Shown here: piece after piece, positions 53,721 through 62,571 of the stretch
How positions within the stretch are numbered: the stretch's first letter is position 1
Layout: each line of letters begins with the position of its first letter
From: Modicisalibacter sp049808615
GTDB lineage: Bacteria; Pseudomonadota; Gammaproteobacteria; Pseudomonadales; Halomonadaceae
Assembly (NCBI RefSeq): GCF_049808615.1
Contig: NZ_JBNCAN010000003.1
Location: forward strand, 124,001-188,000
DNA length: 64,000 nt
Direction of reading: 5' to 3'
Notes under the pieces: model-generated
The model's input: the letters and a program-made list of their open reading frames with translations, nothing else
Database searches by the model: none
Told to the model about the DNA's origin: nothing
Program-made: the position numbers and the translations under genes

Positions 53721-54488
53721 TCAATCATTATCGCCGTTGCCGGCCCCCGCCCCACTGCGCGAGGCGTCACTGGCCTCCACCAGGATGCGGGAGGCCAGGC
53801 TCTTGAGCCGCTGCCATAGGGCATCGTCGACATCGATGCCCTCCGCAAAGGCACGTTCACGACAGGCCAGCAGTTCGGATTCGTCCTGACGCGCCAGCAC
53901 TTCGTAGTGATAGTCCGAGCGCATCGCTGGCAGCAGGTCGACATGGTTGGCCAGGATCAGGGTAATGCCGTCGTTGGGCTCGTTCTCTTCCGGCACCTCG
54001 TGAACGGCGTAAACACGAATTTCCGGTACAGTGCTGTTGGCACGAAACCCCACTACCTGCTCGGTCAGCGGCATCTGGGCGTTGCGCCAGAAGGCGGTAA
54101 CATTCATGCCCCGGCCTGCAAGTCGAGACAGGTAGCCCATGATCAATTGGCGATTGTGGCAGCGACGAATCTTGATGATGGCAAGCCCGCGTGCCCGGGC
54201 CTTGGCGAAGCCCAGTTCCACCGCCAGGCTCGAGGCACGCAGCACGCTCTGGCCATGACCATCGAGCACGGCAAGGTCGCCGTCGTTGTAGAGAATGCTG
54301 GTCAGTTGATTAGGATCTTCCCGCAACAGATGATCCAGCCCACGATCCAAGGCATTGAGTCCTTCCAGGCCATGGCACTGCATCCAGGCCACCATGTCTG
54401 CCGCATCCGCCGCATCACCCTCCTCAAACTCCATGCCGCTGAACGCCTTGCGGCATACACCTTGAAGCTCGTTGTAGGATACTTTCAT
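53721..54488 (-). CDS. Unknown protein, last gene of the ALDH-M19-BCCT operon
   Basis: The 255 residues are not recognised with confidence; from memory they may belong to a domain of unknown function (DUF3726), which needs a check. The first about 45 residues (MKVSYNELQGVCRKAFSGM, then AADMVAWMQCHGLEGLNAL) resemble the helical N-terminus of type-2 malate/lactate dehydrogenases, but the nucleotide-binding core of that family is not evident. No membrane helix, no metal motif; the last about 15 residues are Gly/Ser rich. Start ATG 54488 (GGCAGG upstream) rather than 54542. It follows the 584-residue unknown by 28 bases and so probably works with it. Confidence 0.75.
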   Translation of the reverse strand: MKVSYNELQGVCRKAFSGMEFEEGDAADAADMVAWMQCHGLEGLNALDRGLDHLLREDPNQLTSILYNDGDLAVLDGHGQSVLRASSLAVELGFAKARARGLAIIKIRRCHNRQLIMGYLSRLAGRGMNVTAFWRNAQMPLTEQVVGFRANSTVPEIRVYAVHEVPEENEPNDGITLILANHVDLLPAMRSDYHYEVLARQDESELLACRERAFAEGIDVDDALWQRLKSLASRILVEASDASRSGAGAGNGDND

Positions 54489-54516
54489 CCTGCCTCTCTC
54501 CCACCAGTTTTTGCGA

Positions 54517-56271
54517 TCAACCCTGTTGAACGGCCAATCCACCCGTCATCGGCATACCATGGACGCTGGGCTCCAAGGGAAAGCTCCAGTCATCGAAGTC
54601 GGCCAGGTTCGACGGCTCGGCGTTCAGTTCCTCGACCAGTGGCGCGCCCTGGAACAGGGTAATGCGCACCCAGCGATCAGACTTGGGATCAAAACGGCTG
54701 GCGCCGAAGAACGATAACTTGGTGCGTAGCAAATGCATGGGCTTCATGTCGCGATGCCAAAGATTGGCGCGAATCTCTCCGTAAGGCGTCTCCGTCATCC
54801 CCTGGATACGGCGTACAATCGCCTTGTGGCTCGGGTTGACCATCAGGAATTCCACGACCAAAGCGCGGGGGTGCTCCTCGAGAAAGCGACTCAATGCTTC
54901 ATGGGCCTTGCGTACCCGAGGCGCCATGGCCAGGGGCATCTCCTTTTCTTGCCCTGGCTCCGTGTAGCGCACCCCAAGACGCGGCTCCTCCTTCTCCGCC
55001 GAGCGATACCAGAACCAGTAGCAGGCATCCGGCGCATCGTAGTCCTCGGCAAGCGTCCAATCGTAGTGGGTTTCGATCAGTTGCTTGAGGCGTACCAAGG
55101 GCATGTCCGGCACCAACTCCATGCGCTCATCGGATCCCATATGATCCTCGAGAGCGTCTATCTGCAAGGGATAAAGCTCGATCAATAGCGTATTGATGAG
55201 CTCCTGGGCTTCCAGGGGCAACGTACGCTCTCCCCAGGCCAGCAGCTGCTGCCACAGATCCGGATCCAGCGGCACCTGCTCCAGCCAGATCACTACTTCC
55301 GGTAGCGCCGCCACGGTAGCGGCATTACGCTCACCCTGCTCGGTGTCCTCGGTAACGGTCTGCCTTAGATGCTCGAGGGCGCGGCGAGTCAAAGTGATCA
55401 GTCGCCTGCGATCGGCATCACTCGGCGCCTGATCGACGGCCAGGCCCAGTGCCTGCTCACGGCAATACACCCACTGCTGAATCAGTTTGGGATGATTGAT
55501 CAGAAACGGCGCCATGCCCAGGCCCGTGGAGTTGCCGATGCCCAGGTAGCGACTCAGCTCCGGGTTCAGGGCCACCGCTGTCTGGGGCGCTTGCACCCGG
55601 GCAATGTGCTCTACCTGAGCAATGGAAAAATGGCGCAGCAGATAGACCGCCAGCATCTGCACCGAGAACGGTCGCTTGAAGTCGGGGCTGTCCTGCAGCC
55701 GGGCGAAATCCGCGATGCCGAACTTGCCGTTACCGTAGACGGCGGTAGTACGGTACAGATATCCCACCTTGGTCAACCAGGCAGGATCCGGTTGACGGCC
55801 TTGCGCCAGTGCCTGGGTGAAATGGCTGAAATTGCGCAGGCTGCGATTGGCCCGGGACAGTACCAGCAGCCGTGGATGCTGGCGGCCAGCCTCTTGCAGC
55901 GGCACGTTGGCCGCCATTTGCTCGAGCAGGGACTCATCGACGTCCCCCTCGACCAGACCGAAGGTGACATCCCAGGCCTCGGCGATGACCCGGTCGGAAC
56001 GGGCCTCATCACTCAAGGGTTGGGAGAATATCACCTCATGATAACGTTCATGAGGTGTCTGCACACGATAGATAGCCGTGCCATGACCATTGTCGTCGAG
56101 ATCGAAGCGGCTACAGCTTACCTGCCAGCGCTGGCGCGCCATCTGGCGCACCAGCGAGCGCACGAAGCTCAGGCGGCTGGCATGTAGACTGCCCAGCCGT
56201 TCCAGCCCCATGACCTGTTCGGCCGGGCGCAGGAATGATCTGACACTTGGTTGGCTATCAAGATCGTGCAT
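54517..56271 (-). CDS. Large unknown protein of the ALDH-M19-BCCT operon
   Basis: The 584 residues are soluble, with no signal peptide or membrane helix. I do not recognise a family. Notable are NPELSRYLGIGNSTGLGMAP near 253-272 (glycine-rich, active-site-like), FLINHPKLIQQWVYCREQAL after it, an acidic aromatic patch DAPDACYWFWYRS near 425-437, and NLWHRDMKPMHLLRTKLSFF near 515-535. The first 14 bases overlap the end of the BCCT gene and the ribosome site AAGGAG lies inside that gene, so expression is coupled. An enzyme acting on the compound carried by the BCCT is the simplest idea. Function open. Confidence 0.8.
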   Translation of the reverse strand: MHDLDSQPSVRSFLRPAEQVMGLERLGSLHASRLSFVRSLVRQMARQRWQVSCSRFDLDDNGHGTAIYRVQTPHERYHEVIFSQPLSDEARSDRVIAEAWDVTFGLVEGDVDESLLEQMAANVPLQEAGRQHPRLLVLSRANRSLRNFSHFTQALAQGRQPDPAWLTKVGYLYRTTAVYGNGKFGIADFARLQDSPDFKRPFSVQMLAVYLLRHFSIAQVEHIARVQAPQTAVALNPELSRYLGIGNSTGLGMAPFLINHPKLIQQWVYCREQALGLAVDQAPSDADRRRLITLTRRALEHLRQTVTEDTEQGERNAATVAALPEVVIWLEQVPLDPDLWQQLLAWGERTLPLEAQELINTLLIELYPLQIDALEDHMGSDERMELVPDMPLVRLKQLIETHYDWTLAEDYDAPDACYWFWYRSAEKEEPRLGVRYTEPGQEKEMPLAMAPRVRKAHEALSRFLEEHPRALVVEFLMVNPSHKAIVRRIQGMTETPYGEIRANLWHRDMKPMHLLRTKLSFFGASRFDPKSDRWVRITLFQGAPLVEELNAEPSNLADFDDWSFPLEPSVHGMPMTGGLAVQQG

Positions 56272-57844
56272 GCTCCTTCTCCTTGGGCACTAGCCCTTGC
56301 TCTCGCGCCATGGCGTAAGCCGCCTGGGGCCCCGTCCAGAGCGAGGGCAGTAGTACAAGCGATACGGGGATCGCGGTAATCACGATGAACTGTTGCAGGG
56401 CGCCGATCTGACCCGCTCCCATGTACAGCAGAATGCCCGCCATCAATGACATGGCAATGCCCCAGAAAGCGCGAATGAACGGGTTGGGGTCATCGTGACC
56501 CGTACCGACCACGGCGATGGCATAGCTCATGGAGTCACCGGTGGTGGCCACGAAGATGGTGGTCAAGAGCAGAATGGCCAAGGCCATGATCGTGCCGCCG
56601 GGCAGCGCCTGGGCCACGGTCAGGGTCGCCACATCGAACTGGAAGTTGTTGAGCGCATCGGTGAGATCGAATACGCCGTTCAGCTGATAATAGATGCCGG
56701 AGCCCCCCAACAGCGTGAACCAGATCGTGGTGGCGATGGGTGCCAGTATCGCCACGGCCACGATCATCTGACGAACCGTGCGGCCTCGCGAGATGCGCGC
56801 CACGAAAATGGCCATTAGTGGGCCGTAACCAAGAAACCAGGCAAAGAAGAACACCGTCCACCACTGCATCCACCATTCCGGGGCGGTTTCCGTAGTCATG
56901 GTGGCCATGGTGAAAAACGACGACAGATACTCGCCGAAGCCCTGGAAGAAGGCGTTGGTCAGAAACAGCGTAGGACCGAAAATGAAGATCACAGCGGCGA
57001 TAGCCAAGGCCAGGAACACATTGAAGCGGCTGAGCATCTGGATGCCGCGTTCAATACCACTTACCGCGGAGGTCACATAGACTACGCCGAGCACTGCAAG
57101 CACTACCAGTTGGGTACCAAAGCCTTCCGAGAAACCGAACAGCTCATGCAGGCCGAAACTGACCTGAGTAGCCAGAAAGCCGATCGGTCCCACGGTACCG
57201 GCCACTACGGCGATGACGCACAATGCATCCACCACGCCGCCAAACCAGCCGCCCATGACCTTCTCACCCAGCACCGGATAGAGCAACGTGCGGGGCCGTA
57301 GCGGATGCCCCTTATCGTAGTGCATGTGCGCCAGCACGATAGCGGTTAGAGACCCAAGCACCGCCCAGGCCAGAAAGCCCCAGTGCATGAAAGATTGCGC
57401 CAAGGCGTTCGATACCGCTTCGTGGGAGCCCGGCTCGGTGTCGAAAGCCGGCGGCGTGACCACGAAGTGATACACCGGCTCGCCGGCGGCGAAGAACACG
57501 CCACCCCCGGCCAGCAGGGTACACATGATGATGGACAACCATTTGAAGGTGGTAATTTCCGGGGTGTCGCGATTGCCGACCCGAGCATTGCCCGCCGGCG
57601 ATATGGTAACGCCGATGGCAATCAAGAAGGTCAACAGCAGTAATAATTGAAAATAACTGCCGAAGATCTTGGCGGTCCAGGCAAACCCTGCGCTGATGCC
57701 GCTGGCCACCATGTCGATGTCGTAGAGCGACAGCGCCACGAATGCCACGATGAAACCGATACTGATACCCAGAACCACTGGGTCGCCCCAGCGTGAGGTC
57801 CTGCTTTGTGATGACGAGTGGCTCTTTGCACTGTCATTGCTCAT
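56258..57844 (-). CDS. BCCT-family transporter (3) with altered substrate box
   Basis: The 528 residues have 12 helices and a BCCT core, but the substrate box differs from that of BetP. Helix 4 reads HWGFLAWAVL, with Leu where BetP has Tyr197. Helix 8 reads FFAWFLGYGP, with Phe and Tyr in place of two tryptophans. The glycine stretch is AGGGVFFAAGEP. ARISRGRT is conserved. The ligand is therefore probably not glycine betaine. Third gene of the operon from 60344 to 53721; starts 58 bases after the M19 gene. Confidence 0.9.
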   Translation of the reverse strand: MSNDSAKSHSSSQSRTSRWGDPVVLGISIGFIVAFVALSLYDIDMVASGISAGFAWTAKIFGSYFQLLLLLTFLIAIGVTISPAGNARVGNRDTPEITTFKWLSIIMCTLLAGGGVFFAAGEPVYHFVVTPPAFDTEPGSHEAVSNALAQSFMHWGFLAWAVLGSLTAIVLAHMHYDKGHPLRPRTLLYPVLGEKVMGGWFGGVVDALCVIAVVAGTVGPIGFLATQVSFGLHELFGFSEGFGTQLVVLAVLGVVYVTSAVSGIERGIQMLSRFNVFLALAIAAVIFIFGPTLFLTNAFFQGFGEYLSSFFTMATMTTETAPEWWMQWWTVFFFAWFLGYGPLMAIFVARISRGRTVRQMIVAVAILAPIATTIWFTLLGGSGIYYQLNGVFDLTDALNNFQFDVATLTVAQALPGGTIMALAILLLTTIFVATTGDSMSYAIAVVGTGHDDPNPFIRAFWGIAMSLMAGILLYMGAGQIGALQQFIVITAIPVSLVLLPSLWTGPQAAYAMAREQGLVPKEKEHARS

Positions 57845-57902
57845 GATTAAAGCCCTTTATTGTCGACTGTTGGTACTGGGCGTGTGGCATGTCGAAAAAC
57901 GA

Positions 57903-58895
57903 TCAGGTAGCCATCGGCGTTGCGGCCCGCTCGAGCAACTCGATCCAGTTACGACCCATGATGCGTTCGATTTCCCTTTCATCGAACCCGCGTTGGCGCA
58001 GTCCTTTGATCAAATTGGGAAAGTCGCGATTGTCCCGGAACCAGGACAGCGGGCGCGGCCAGCCGGCATTGGCCTTGCTTCCCTCGCCGTAATCCATCTC
58101 CTTCGACCAACGACCGTTACGCATCCACTCCAGCACCGAGGTCGGCTGAGCCTGACAAAGATCGGTACCGATGCCGATATGCTCGATACCCATCAGGTCA
58201 GCCGTGGCCGCAATCATGTCACAGTATGCCGCCAGGGTGCAGTCCGGGCCGTCTTTGAGATGAAAAGGGTAAGCCGAAAACCCCAGAATTCCCTCAGACT
58301 CGGCAACGGCACTCAGTACCTTGTTCGACTTGTTGCGTTTGGCCGAATGCCAGGCGCTGGGGTTGGCATGTGAGACGATCACCGGGCGCTCGGAGAGTTC
58401 GATGGCCTCCAGGGTCGAGCGCTCAGCGCTATGGGACATGTCGATGACCATGCCGACCCGGTTCATCTCCTTGATCACCTGACGACCGAAGCGCGTGATG
58501 CCGCTATCCTCGCTCTCGTAGCAGCCACAGGCCAGAAGACTCTGGTTGTTGTAGGTCAACTGCATGATCAGAAGACCCAGGCGGCGCATAATCGCCACCA
58601 TGTCGATGTCGTCCTCGATGGGCGAGCAGTTCTGGGCGCCCAGGAAGATGCCCACCTTCCCGGCCTCACGGGCGCGCTGGATATCCGCCGGCTCATGGAC
58701 CGGCATGATCAGATCGCTGTTGGCCTCGAAGCGCCGATTCCACTCGCCGAGTCGGCTCAGCGTATCTCGCGTGGTCTCGTGATAAACGAGGGTGGCGTGC
58801 ACCGCATCGACGCCGCCCTCGTGCATCTGCTCGAAGATCTCCCGGGACCAGTTGGAATACTGCAGGCCATCGACGATGAGCATTTCCTGAGACAT
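57903..58895 (-). CDS. M19 (renal dipeptidase) family hydrolase lacking the HxD motif
   Basis: Amidohydrolase-fold protein of 330 residues. Later family blocks are conserved: GIFLGAQN near 85, MQLTYNNQSLLACGCYE near 120-136, VIDMSHS near 158 and the His-bearing VIVSHANPSAWH near 180, GIGTDLCQ near 250 and IMGRNWIELL near the end. The N-terminal metal motif HxD of true dipeptidases is missing (VDGLQYSNW instead). This resembles the M19 clade that belongs to the betaine-induced (GbdR) regulon in Pseudomonas, as I recall it. It starts nine bases after the aldehyde dehydrogenase. Substrate probably not a simple dipeptide. Confidence 0.82.
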   Translation of the reverse strand: MSQEMLIVDGLQYSNWSREIFEQMHEGGVDAVHATLVYHETTRDTLSRLGEWNRRFEANSDLIMPVHEPADIQRAREAGKVGIFLGAQNCSPIEDDIDMVAIMRRLGLLIMQLTYNNQSLLACGCYESEDSGITRFGRQVIKEMNRVGMVIDMSHSAERSTLEAIELSERPVIVSHANPSAWHSAKRNKSNKVLSAVAESEGILGFSAYPFHLKDGPDCTLAAYCDMIAATADLMGIEHIGIGTDLCQAQPTSVLEWMRNGRWSKEMDYGEGSKANAGWPRPLSWFRDNRDFPNLIKGLRQRGFDEREIERIMGRNWIELLERAATPMAT

Positions 58896-58904
58896 AACCC
58901 TACC

Positions 58905-60344
58905 TCACGCCTTCACGTAGCAAGTCTTGACCTGGGTATAGAACTCCCGGGCGTAGCGGCCCTGCTCCCGAGGCCCGAAGCTCGAATCCTTGCGCCCGCC
59001 GAAGGGCACATGATAATCCGTGCCGGCGGTGGCCAGATTGACCATCACGCAGCCAGTCTCGGCCCTGGCCTTGAAGTCGCTGGCAAGTTTCAGGGAGTCG
59101 GTGATGATGCCGGCAGTCAGACCGAAGTTGGTGTCGTTCAAGGTGGTGATGGCTTCCTCGTAATCCTTTACCTTGATCACGCAGGCGATGGGGCCGAACA
59201 CTTCCTCACGGTTGATAGCCATGTCATTGCGGGTATCGGTGAACAGCGTCGGCGCCATGTAGAAGCCGTCTGTGTCGCGCTCTAGCCGCTCACCGCCGAA
59301 GGCCAAGGTCGCGCCATCTTTCTTGCCCCGCTCGATCCAGGCCAGATTGGATTCCAGTTGGCGCGAATCGACTACCGGCCCCAGGTGCACGCCTTCTTCC
59401 AGAGCGTTACCGACCTTGATGGTCTTGAGCTTACTGATCAGCTTCTCGACGAAGGCGTCGTGAACGGCTTCCGTCACGATCAAGCGTGAGGAGGCGGTGC
59501 ACTTCTGGCCGGTGCCGGAATAGGCCCCGGCGAAGGCAGCTTCTACCGCCAGATCGAGATTCGCGTCGTCCGCGACGATCAGTGCGTTCTTCGATCCCAT
59601 CTCGAGTTGGCACTTGACCAGATTGCTCGCGGTGGCGGCGGCCACTCGGCGTCCGACTTCCAGAGAACCGGTAAAACTCACCGCATCGATATCCGGGCTC
59701 GAGATCAGCGCATCGCCGACCTGGCTGCCGGAGCCCATCAGCAGGTTGAAGGTACCCGCAGGTAGATCCTGGCGACTGATGATCTCGGCCAGGGCCCAGG
59801 CGCTAGCGGGTACCAGATTGGCCGGCTTGAAGATCACCGCGTTGCCGAAGGCCAGTGCCGGGGCGATCTTCCACACCGCCGTTGCCAGCGGAAAGTTCCA
59901 GGGGCTGATGATACCGACGACCCCCGCGGGTTCGCGGCGGGTTTCTACTTCAACACCCGGGCGAACGGAATCGACGCGGTCATCGATCTGGCGCAGCACC
60001 TCGGCGGCGTAATAATGGAAGAACTGCCCGGAGCGATAGACTTCGCCTGCGCCTTCCGCCAGGGTCTTGCCCTCTTCCCGGGAGAGCAAGCGACCCAGTT
60101 CGTCCTTGCGGGCGATCAATTCGTCGCCGATGGCCATCAATACACCGTAACGCGCTTCCAGGCCGCTCTTGGCCCACTCGCGGGTGCCACGCTGCGCTGC
60201 CAAAATGGCATCCCGCACCTGTTCAGTACTAGCCTGGGCGAATTCACCGATCACATCGCTGAGATCCGAAGGGTTGGTGTTGGTCAGAGTGTCGCTACCG
60301 GCGATCCATTGGCCGTCGATATAGAGGGAATGGTCCTGTGACAT
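58905..60344 (-). CDS. Aldehyde dehydrogenase, 2-oxoglutarate-semialdehyde dehydrogenase-like
   Basis: NAD(P)-dependent dehydrogenase of 479 residues. Active-site Glu in QLEMGSKN near 252, catalytic Cys in TGQKCTASSR near 286, cofactor loop SFTGSLEVGRRVA near 227, EVFGPIACV near 384. It is closest in style to 2-oxoglutarate semialdehyde or succinate semialdehyde dehydrogenases. First gene of a five-gene operon, with AGGAGG before the ATG, divergent from LysR. It would oxidise an aldehyde produced by the other enzymes of the operon. Confidence 0.88.
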   Translation of the reverse strand: MSQDHSLYIDGQWIAGSDTLTNTNPSDLSDVIGEFAQASTEQVRDAILAAQRGTREWAKSGLEARYGVLMAIGDELIARKDELGRLLSREEGKTLAEGAGEVYRSGQFFHYYAAEVLRQIDDRVDSVRPGVEVETRREPAGVVGIISPWNFPLATAVWKIAPALAFGNAVIFKPANLVPASAWALAEIISRQDLPAGTFNLLMGSGSQVGDALISSPDIDAVSFTGSLEVGRRVAAATASNLVKCQLEMGSKNALIVADDANLDLAVEAAFAGAYSGTGQKCTASSRLIVTEAVHDAFVEKLISKLKTIKVGNALEEGVHLGPVVDSRQLESNLAWIERGKKDGATLAFGGERLERDTDGFYMAPTLFTDTRNDMAINREEVFGPIACVIKVKDYEEAITTLNDTNFGLTAGIITDSLKLASDFKARAETGCVMVNLATAGTDYHVPFGGRKDSSFGPREQGRYAREFYTQVKTCYVKA

Positions 60345-60368
60345 GAAAACCTCCTGAAGAAGTCACTG

Positions 60369-60494
60369 ACTAAATGCCTGCACGAACGAATTGCTGCGTT
60401 GCACGGTACTCAAAGACTCGCCTAACTCTTGTTGTGTCTCGCCTTCTGCGTTCCGTGCGCCTTGCTCTTCATTTCGTTCGGCAATTTATTTAGC
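60369..60494 (+). repeat. Dispersed palindromic repeat, copy 1
   Basis: About 126 bases between the aldehyde dehydrogenase and LysR genes. Ends carry TAAATGCCTGC and ATTTATTTAG; internal blocks CGAATTGCTGCGTTGCACGG and CGCCTTGCTCTTCA match, in opposite orientation, the element at 63425-63553. The middle third differs. Non-coding, in the promoter region of the operon. Confidence 0.75.
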
Positions 60495-60612
60495 AATTTT
60501 GCAAAGATTGCTGTCAGCCTAGCGGGGATTGATCTATAAATATAATCAATTATAAAAATTGAATAATAAGTTTTACTTACTACCGATCACATAACATGGA
60601 GAGGCTAAAGCG

Positions 60613-61503
60613 ATGCCGCCGGAATTGAAGATTCAGCCTTTGCGCTATGTGCTGGCCATCATTGATGAAGGCGGTTTCAATGCAGCAGCGCGGCATCTGC
60701 ACCGCAGCCAGCCGGCGCTTTCCATGGCGATCAAGGAGCTCGAACAACGTCTGGGACAGCCATTGTTCGAAAAGAGCGGAAAAGCGGAGCTGACACCCTT
60801 CGGCATCTATTGCTTGCCGCGCTTTCGCGAATTCGTCGCTCAGCACGACCGGCTGAGTCGCGAACTCAAGGCCCAGGTCGACAAGCAGGCCGGGCATCTT
60901 GATATTGCCGCGGTGCCCTCAGTGGCCAGTCGACTCATGCCGGACATATTGGGGGAGTTCATCGCCGCCTACCCTGATCTCAAGGTCAGCCTGCAGGACG
61001 GTAACGCAGAGTTCGTGCGCCGGCAGGTGACAGGTGGTGAAGTGGACTTGGGAGTGGGCAGCGTATGGTTGAAGGGCGATGGGCAAGCGGACGATGAGCT
61101 GGACTTCACGCCGCTGCTGCGTGATAGAGTGGGCGTAATATGTCGCGCCGATCACCCCTTCGCCGAACGCAAAGCCCTTGACTGGCAGGAACTGCAAGGT
61201 CAGGTATTGATCGGAAATGGCACATCACGGCTGCTGGAAAACACGCCAGCATCGGCCTTACTCGCCCAAAATGATTTCTTCATTTCCAACATGATCTCGC
61301 TAATCGCCATGCTCGAAGCCGGGGTGGGCATAACAACGCTGCCACAGCTAGCCTTTCCGGAAGGGCACCCGAGACTATGCTTCATTCCCTTCGCCGATCC
61401 CAAGGTCGAGCGCGAGATCGGCCTGCTTAAATCGAGTCGTCGGAGTCTGTCACCGGCGGCAGAGGCGATGGCGACGTTTGTTGCAAAGAGATTGGCGAAT
61501 TGA
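60613..61503 (+). CDS. LysR-family regulator divergent from the ALDH-M19-BCCT operon
   Basis: The 296 residues have a LysR helix-turn-helix (about 8-65: FNAAARHLHRSQPALSMAIKELEQRLGQPLF) and an effector-binding domain (about 95-290). Divergent placement, 268 bases from the aldehyde dehydrogenase gene, makes it the likely activator of that operon, sensing its substrate or an intermediate. GAGAGG precedes the ATG. Confidence 0.9.
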   Translation: MPPELKIQPLRYVLAIIDEGGFNAAARHLHRSQPALSMAIKELEQRLGQPLFEKSGKAELTPFGIYCLPRFREFVAQHDRLSRELKAQVDKQAGHLDIAAVPSVASRLMPDILGEFIAAYPDLKVSLQDGNAEFVRRQVTGGEVDLGVGSVWLKGDGQADDELDFTPLLRDRVGVICRADHPFAERKALDWQELQGQVLIGNGTSRLLENTPASALLAQNDFFISNMISLIAMLEAGVGITTLPQLAFPEGHPRLCFIPFADPKVEREIGLLKSSRRSLSPAAEAMATFVAKRLAN

Positions 61504-61509
61504 TTGTAC

Positions 61510-61680
61510 TCATCCGCTCCACTCATCCCGTCTGAGATCCGCCAGCTCATCAGCGTGGCTCGTATTGGCATCGAGTCCTTGAAGTAGCTGCGCCTCGGTA
61601 AAAGGAAACCGGGCTCTTCGGGATGCCTTCGCCAAGGGTTTCACGTCATTCTTATCCAGGTTCTTGTTTTCCGTTCTCAC
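61510..61680 (-). CDS. Orphan antitoxin-like small protein
   Basis: Short frame of 56 residues with GTG start and GGGGAGAG about seven bases before it. The C-terminal half (RFPFTEAQLLQGLDANTSHA, then DELADLRRDEWSG) has the shape of the toxin-binding tail of AbrB/MazE/VapB-type antitoxins. The N-terminal half is basic and lacks an AbrB DNA-binding fold. No toxin gene adjoins: downstream lies LysR on the other strand. It may be a remnant or a stand-alone antitoxin. Confidence 0.6.
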   Translation of the reverse strand: MRTENKNLDKNDVKPLAKASRRARFPFTEAQLLQGLDANTSHADELADLRRDEWSG

Positions 61681-61776
61681 GCCTATCTCTCCCCGGATCC
61701 CCTGTGTTTATGGATACATTGCCACAGTGAGGAAGCCCGTCAATAACGATCCGGCCGTTTTTCTTTTTCACGAATG

Positions 61777-62514
61777 CTACGCCTTCTTCACCGCCATCAT
61801 CTCCCTCAACCGCTGATCATCGTGCACGATCAATCGCTGACGCTCGACGCTGATGGCGCCGCTCTCACGCAAGCGGGTGAGCAACCGCGACAAGGTTTCC
61901 GGCGTCATCGTCAGCTGCGCCGCCAGCAGGTACTTGGGTGTATCCAGATGGACCACGCCGGGTAGTTGCGGCGATACGGGCAACTGACGCAGGATGAAGC
62001 CGATCAGGCGCGACAGAGCATCGCCCTGGGTCAGCAACACCATGTCCTCCAACCTGTCGGTCAACTCGCCCGACAACTGAAGCATGAATTGCGCGCGGCA
62101 CTTAGTGTTGCCGTCGATATAGCGCCAGCACTGCGCAAGATCCAACTCCAAGATATCTGTACGCACCAAGGCCTCGGCGGAGTACAGGTAACGGGGCGTG
62201 TTCGACAGCATGCTCAATTCGCCCACGGTGTCGCCGCGCTCGGCGCATCGAATAGTTGCCAGACGACCATCCTCGGCGGTACGCACCAGGCGTAATCCAC
62301 CACTGATCACCACGTATAGCGCTTGTGCCGTTTCATCCTGACGAAACAACCATTCGTGATGCTCGATCACCCGTACCCGGGACGACGCCAGCATGGCATC
62401 GATTGCCGTGGCCGGCAGGTGACTGAACCAGGGCACCTGCAGCACCCGCTCACGCAGCTGCGCCGACGTGAGCGATGGCTTCCGCTCTGATGGGGAAGAT
62501 GTGCCAGGACACAT
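61777..62514 (-). CDS. Crp/Fnr-family regulator next to nitrate reductase genes
   Basis: The 245 residues have a cyclic-nucleotide-type sensor barrel (about 30-150) and a C-terminal helix-turn-helix (about 195-235: LLAAQLTMTPETLSRLLTRLRESG). The N-terminal cysteine cluster of FNR is absent, so it does not bind an Fe-S cluster like FNR; Dnr-like sensing of NO is possible. The position after ppiC and narI suggests control of nitrate respiration. AAGGAG lies 12 bases before the ATG. Confidence 0.88.
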   Translation of the reverse strand: MCPGTSSPSERKPSLTSAQLRERVLQVPWFSHLPATAIDAMLASSRVRVIEHHEWLFRQDETAQALYVVISGGLRLVRTAEDGRLATIRCAERGDTVGELSMLSNTPRYLYSAEALVRTDILELDLAQCWRYIDGNTKCRAQFMLQLSGELTDRLEDMVLLTQGDALSRLIGFILRQLPVSPQLPGVVHLDTPKYLLAAQLTMTPETLSRLLTRLRESGAISVERQRLIVHDDQRLREMMAVKKA

Positions 62515-62571
62515 GACGTCTGTCTTCTCCTTATTGTTGATTCAGTAGGCCACGATGCTCGCTTGCCAGCC

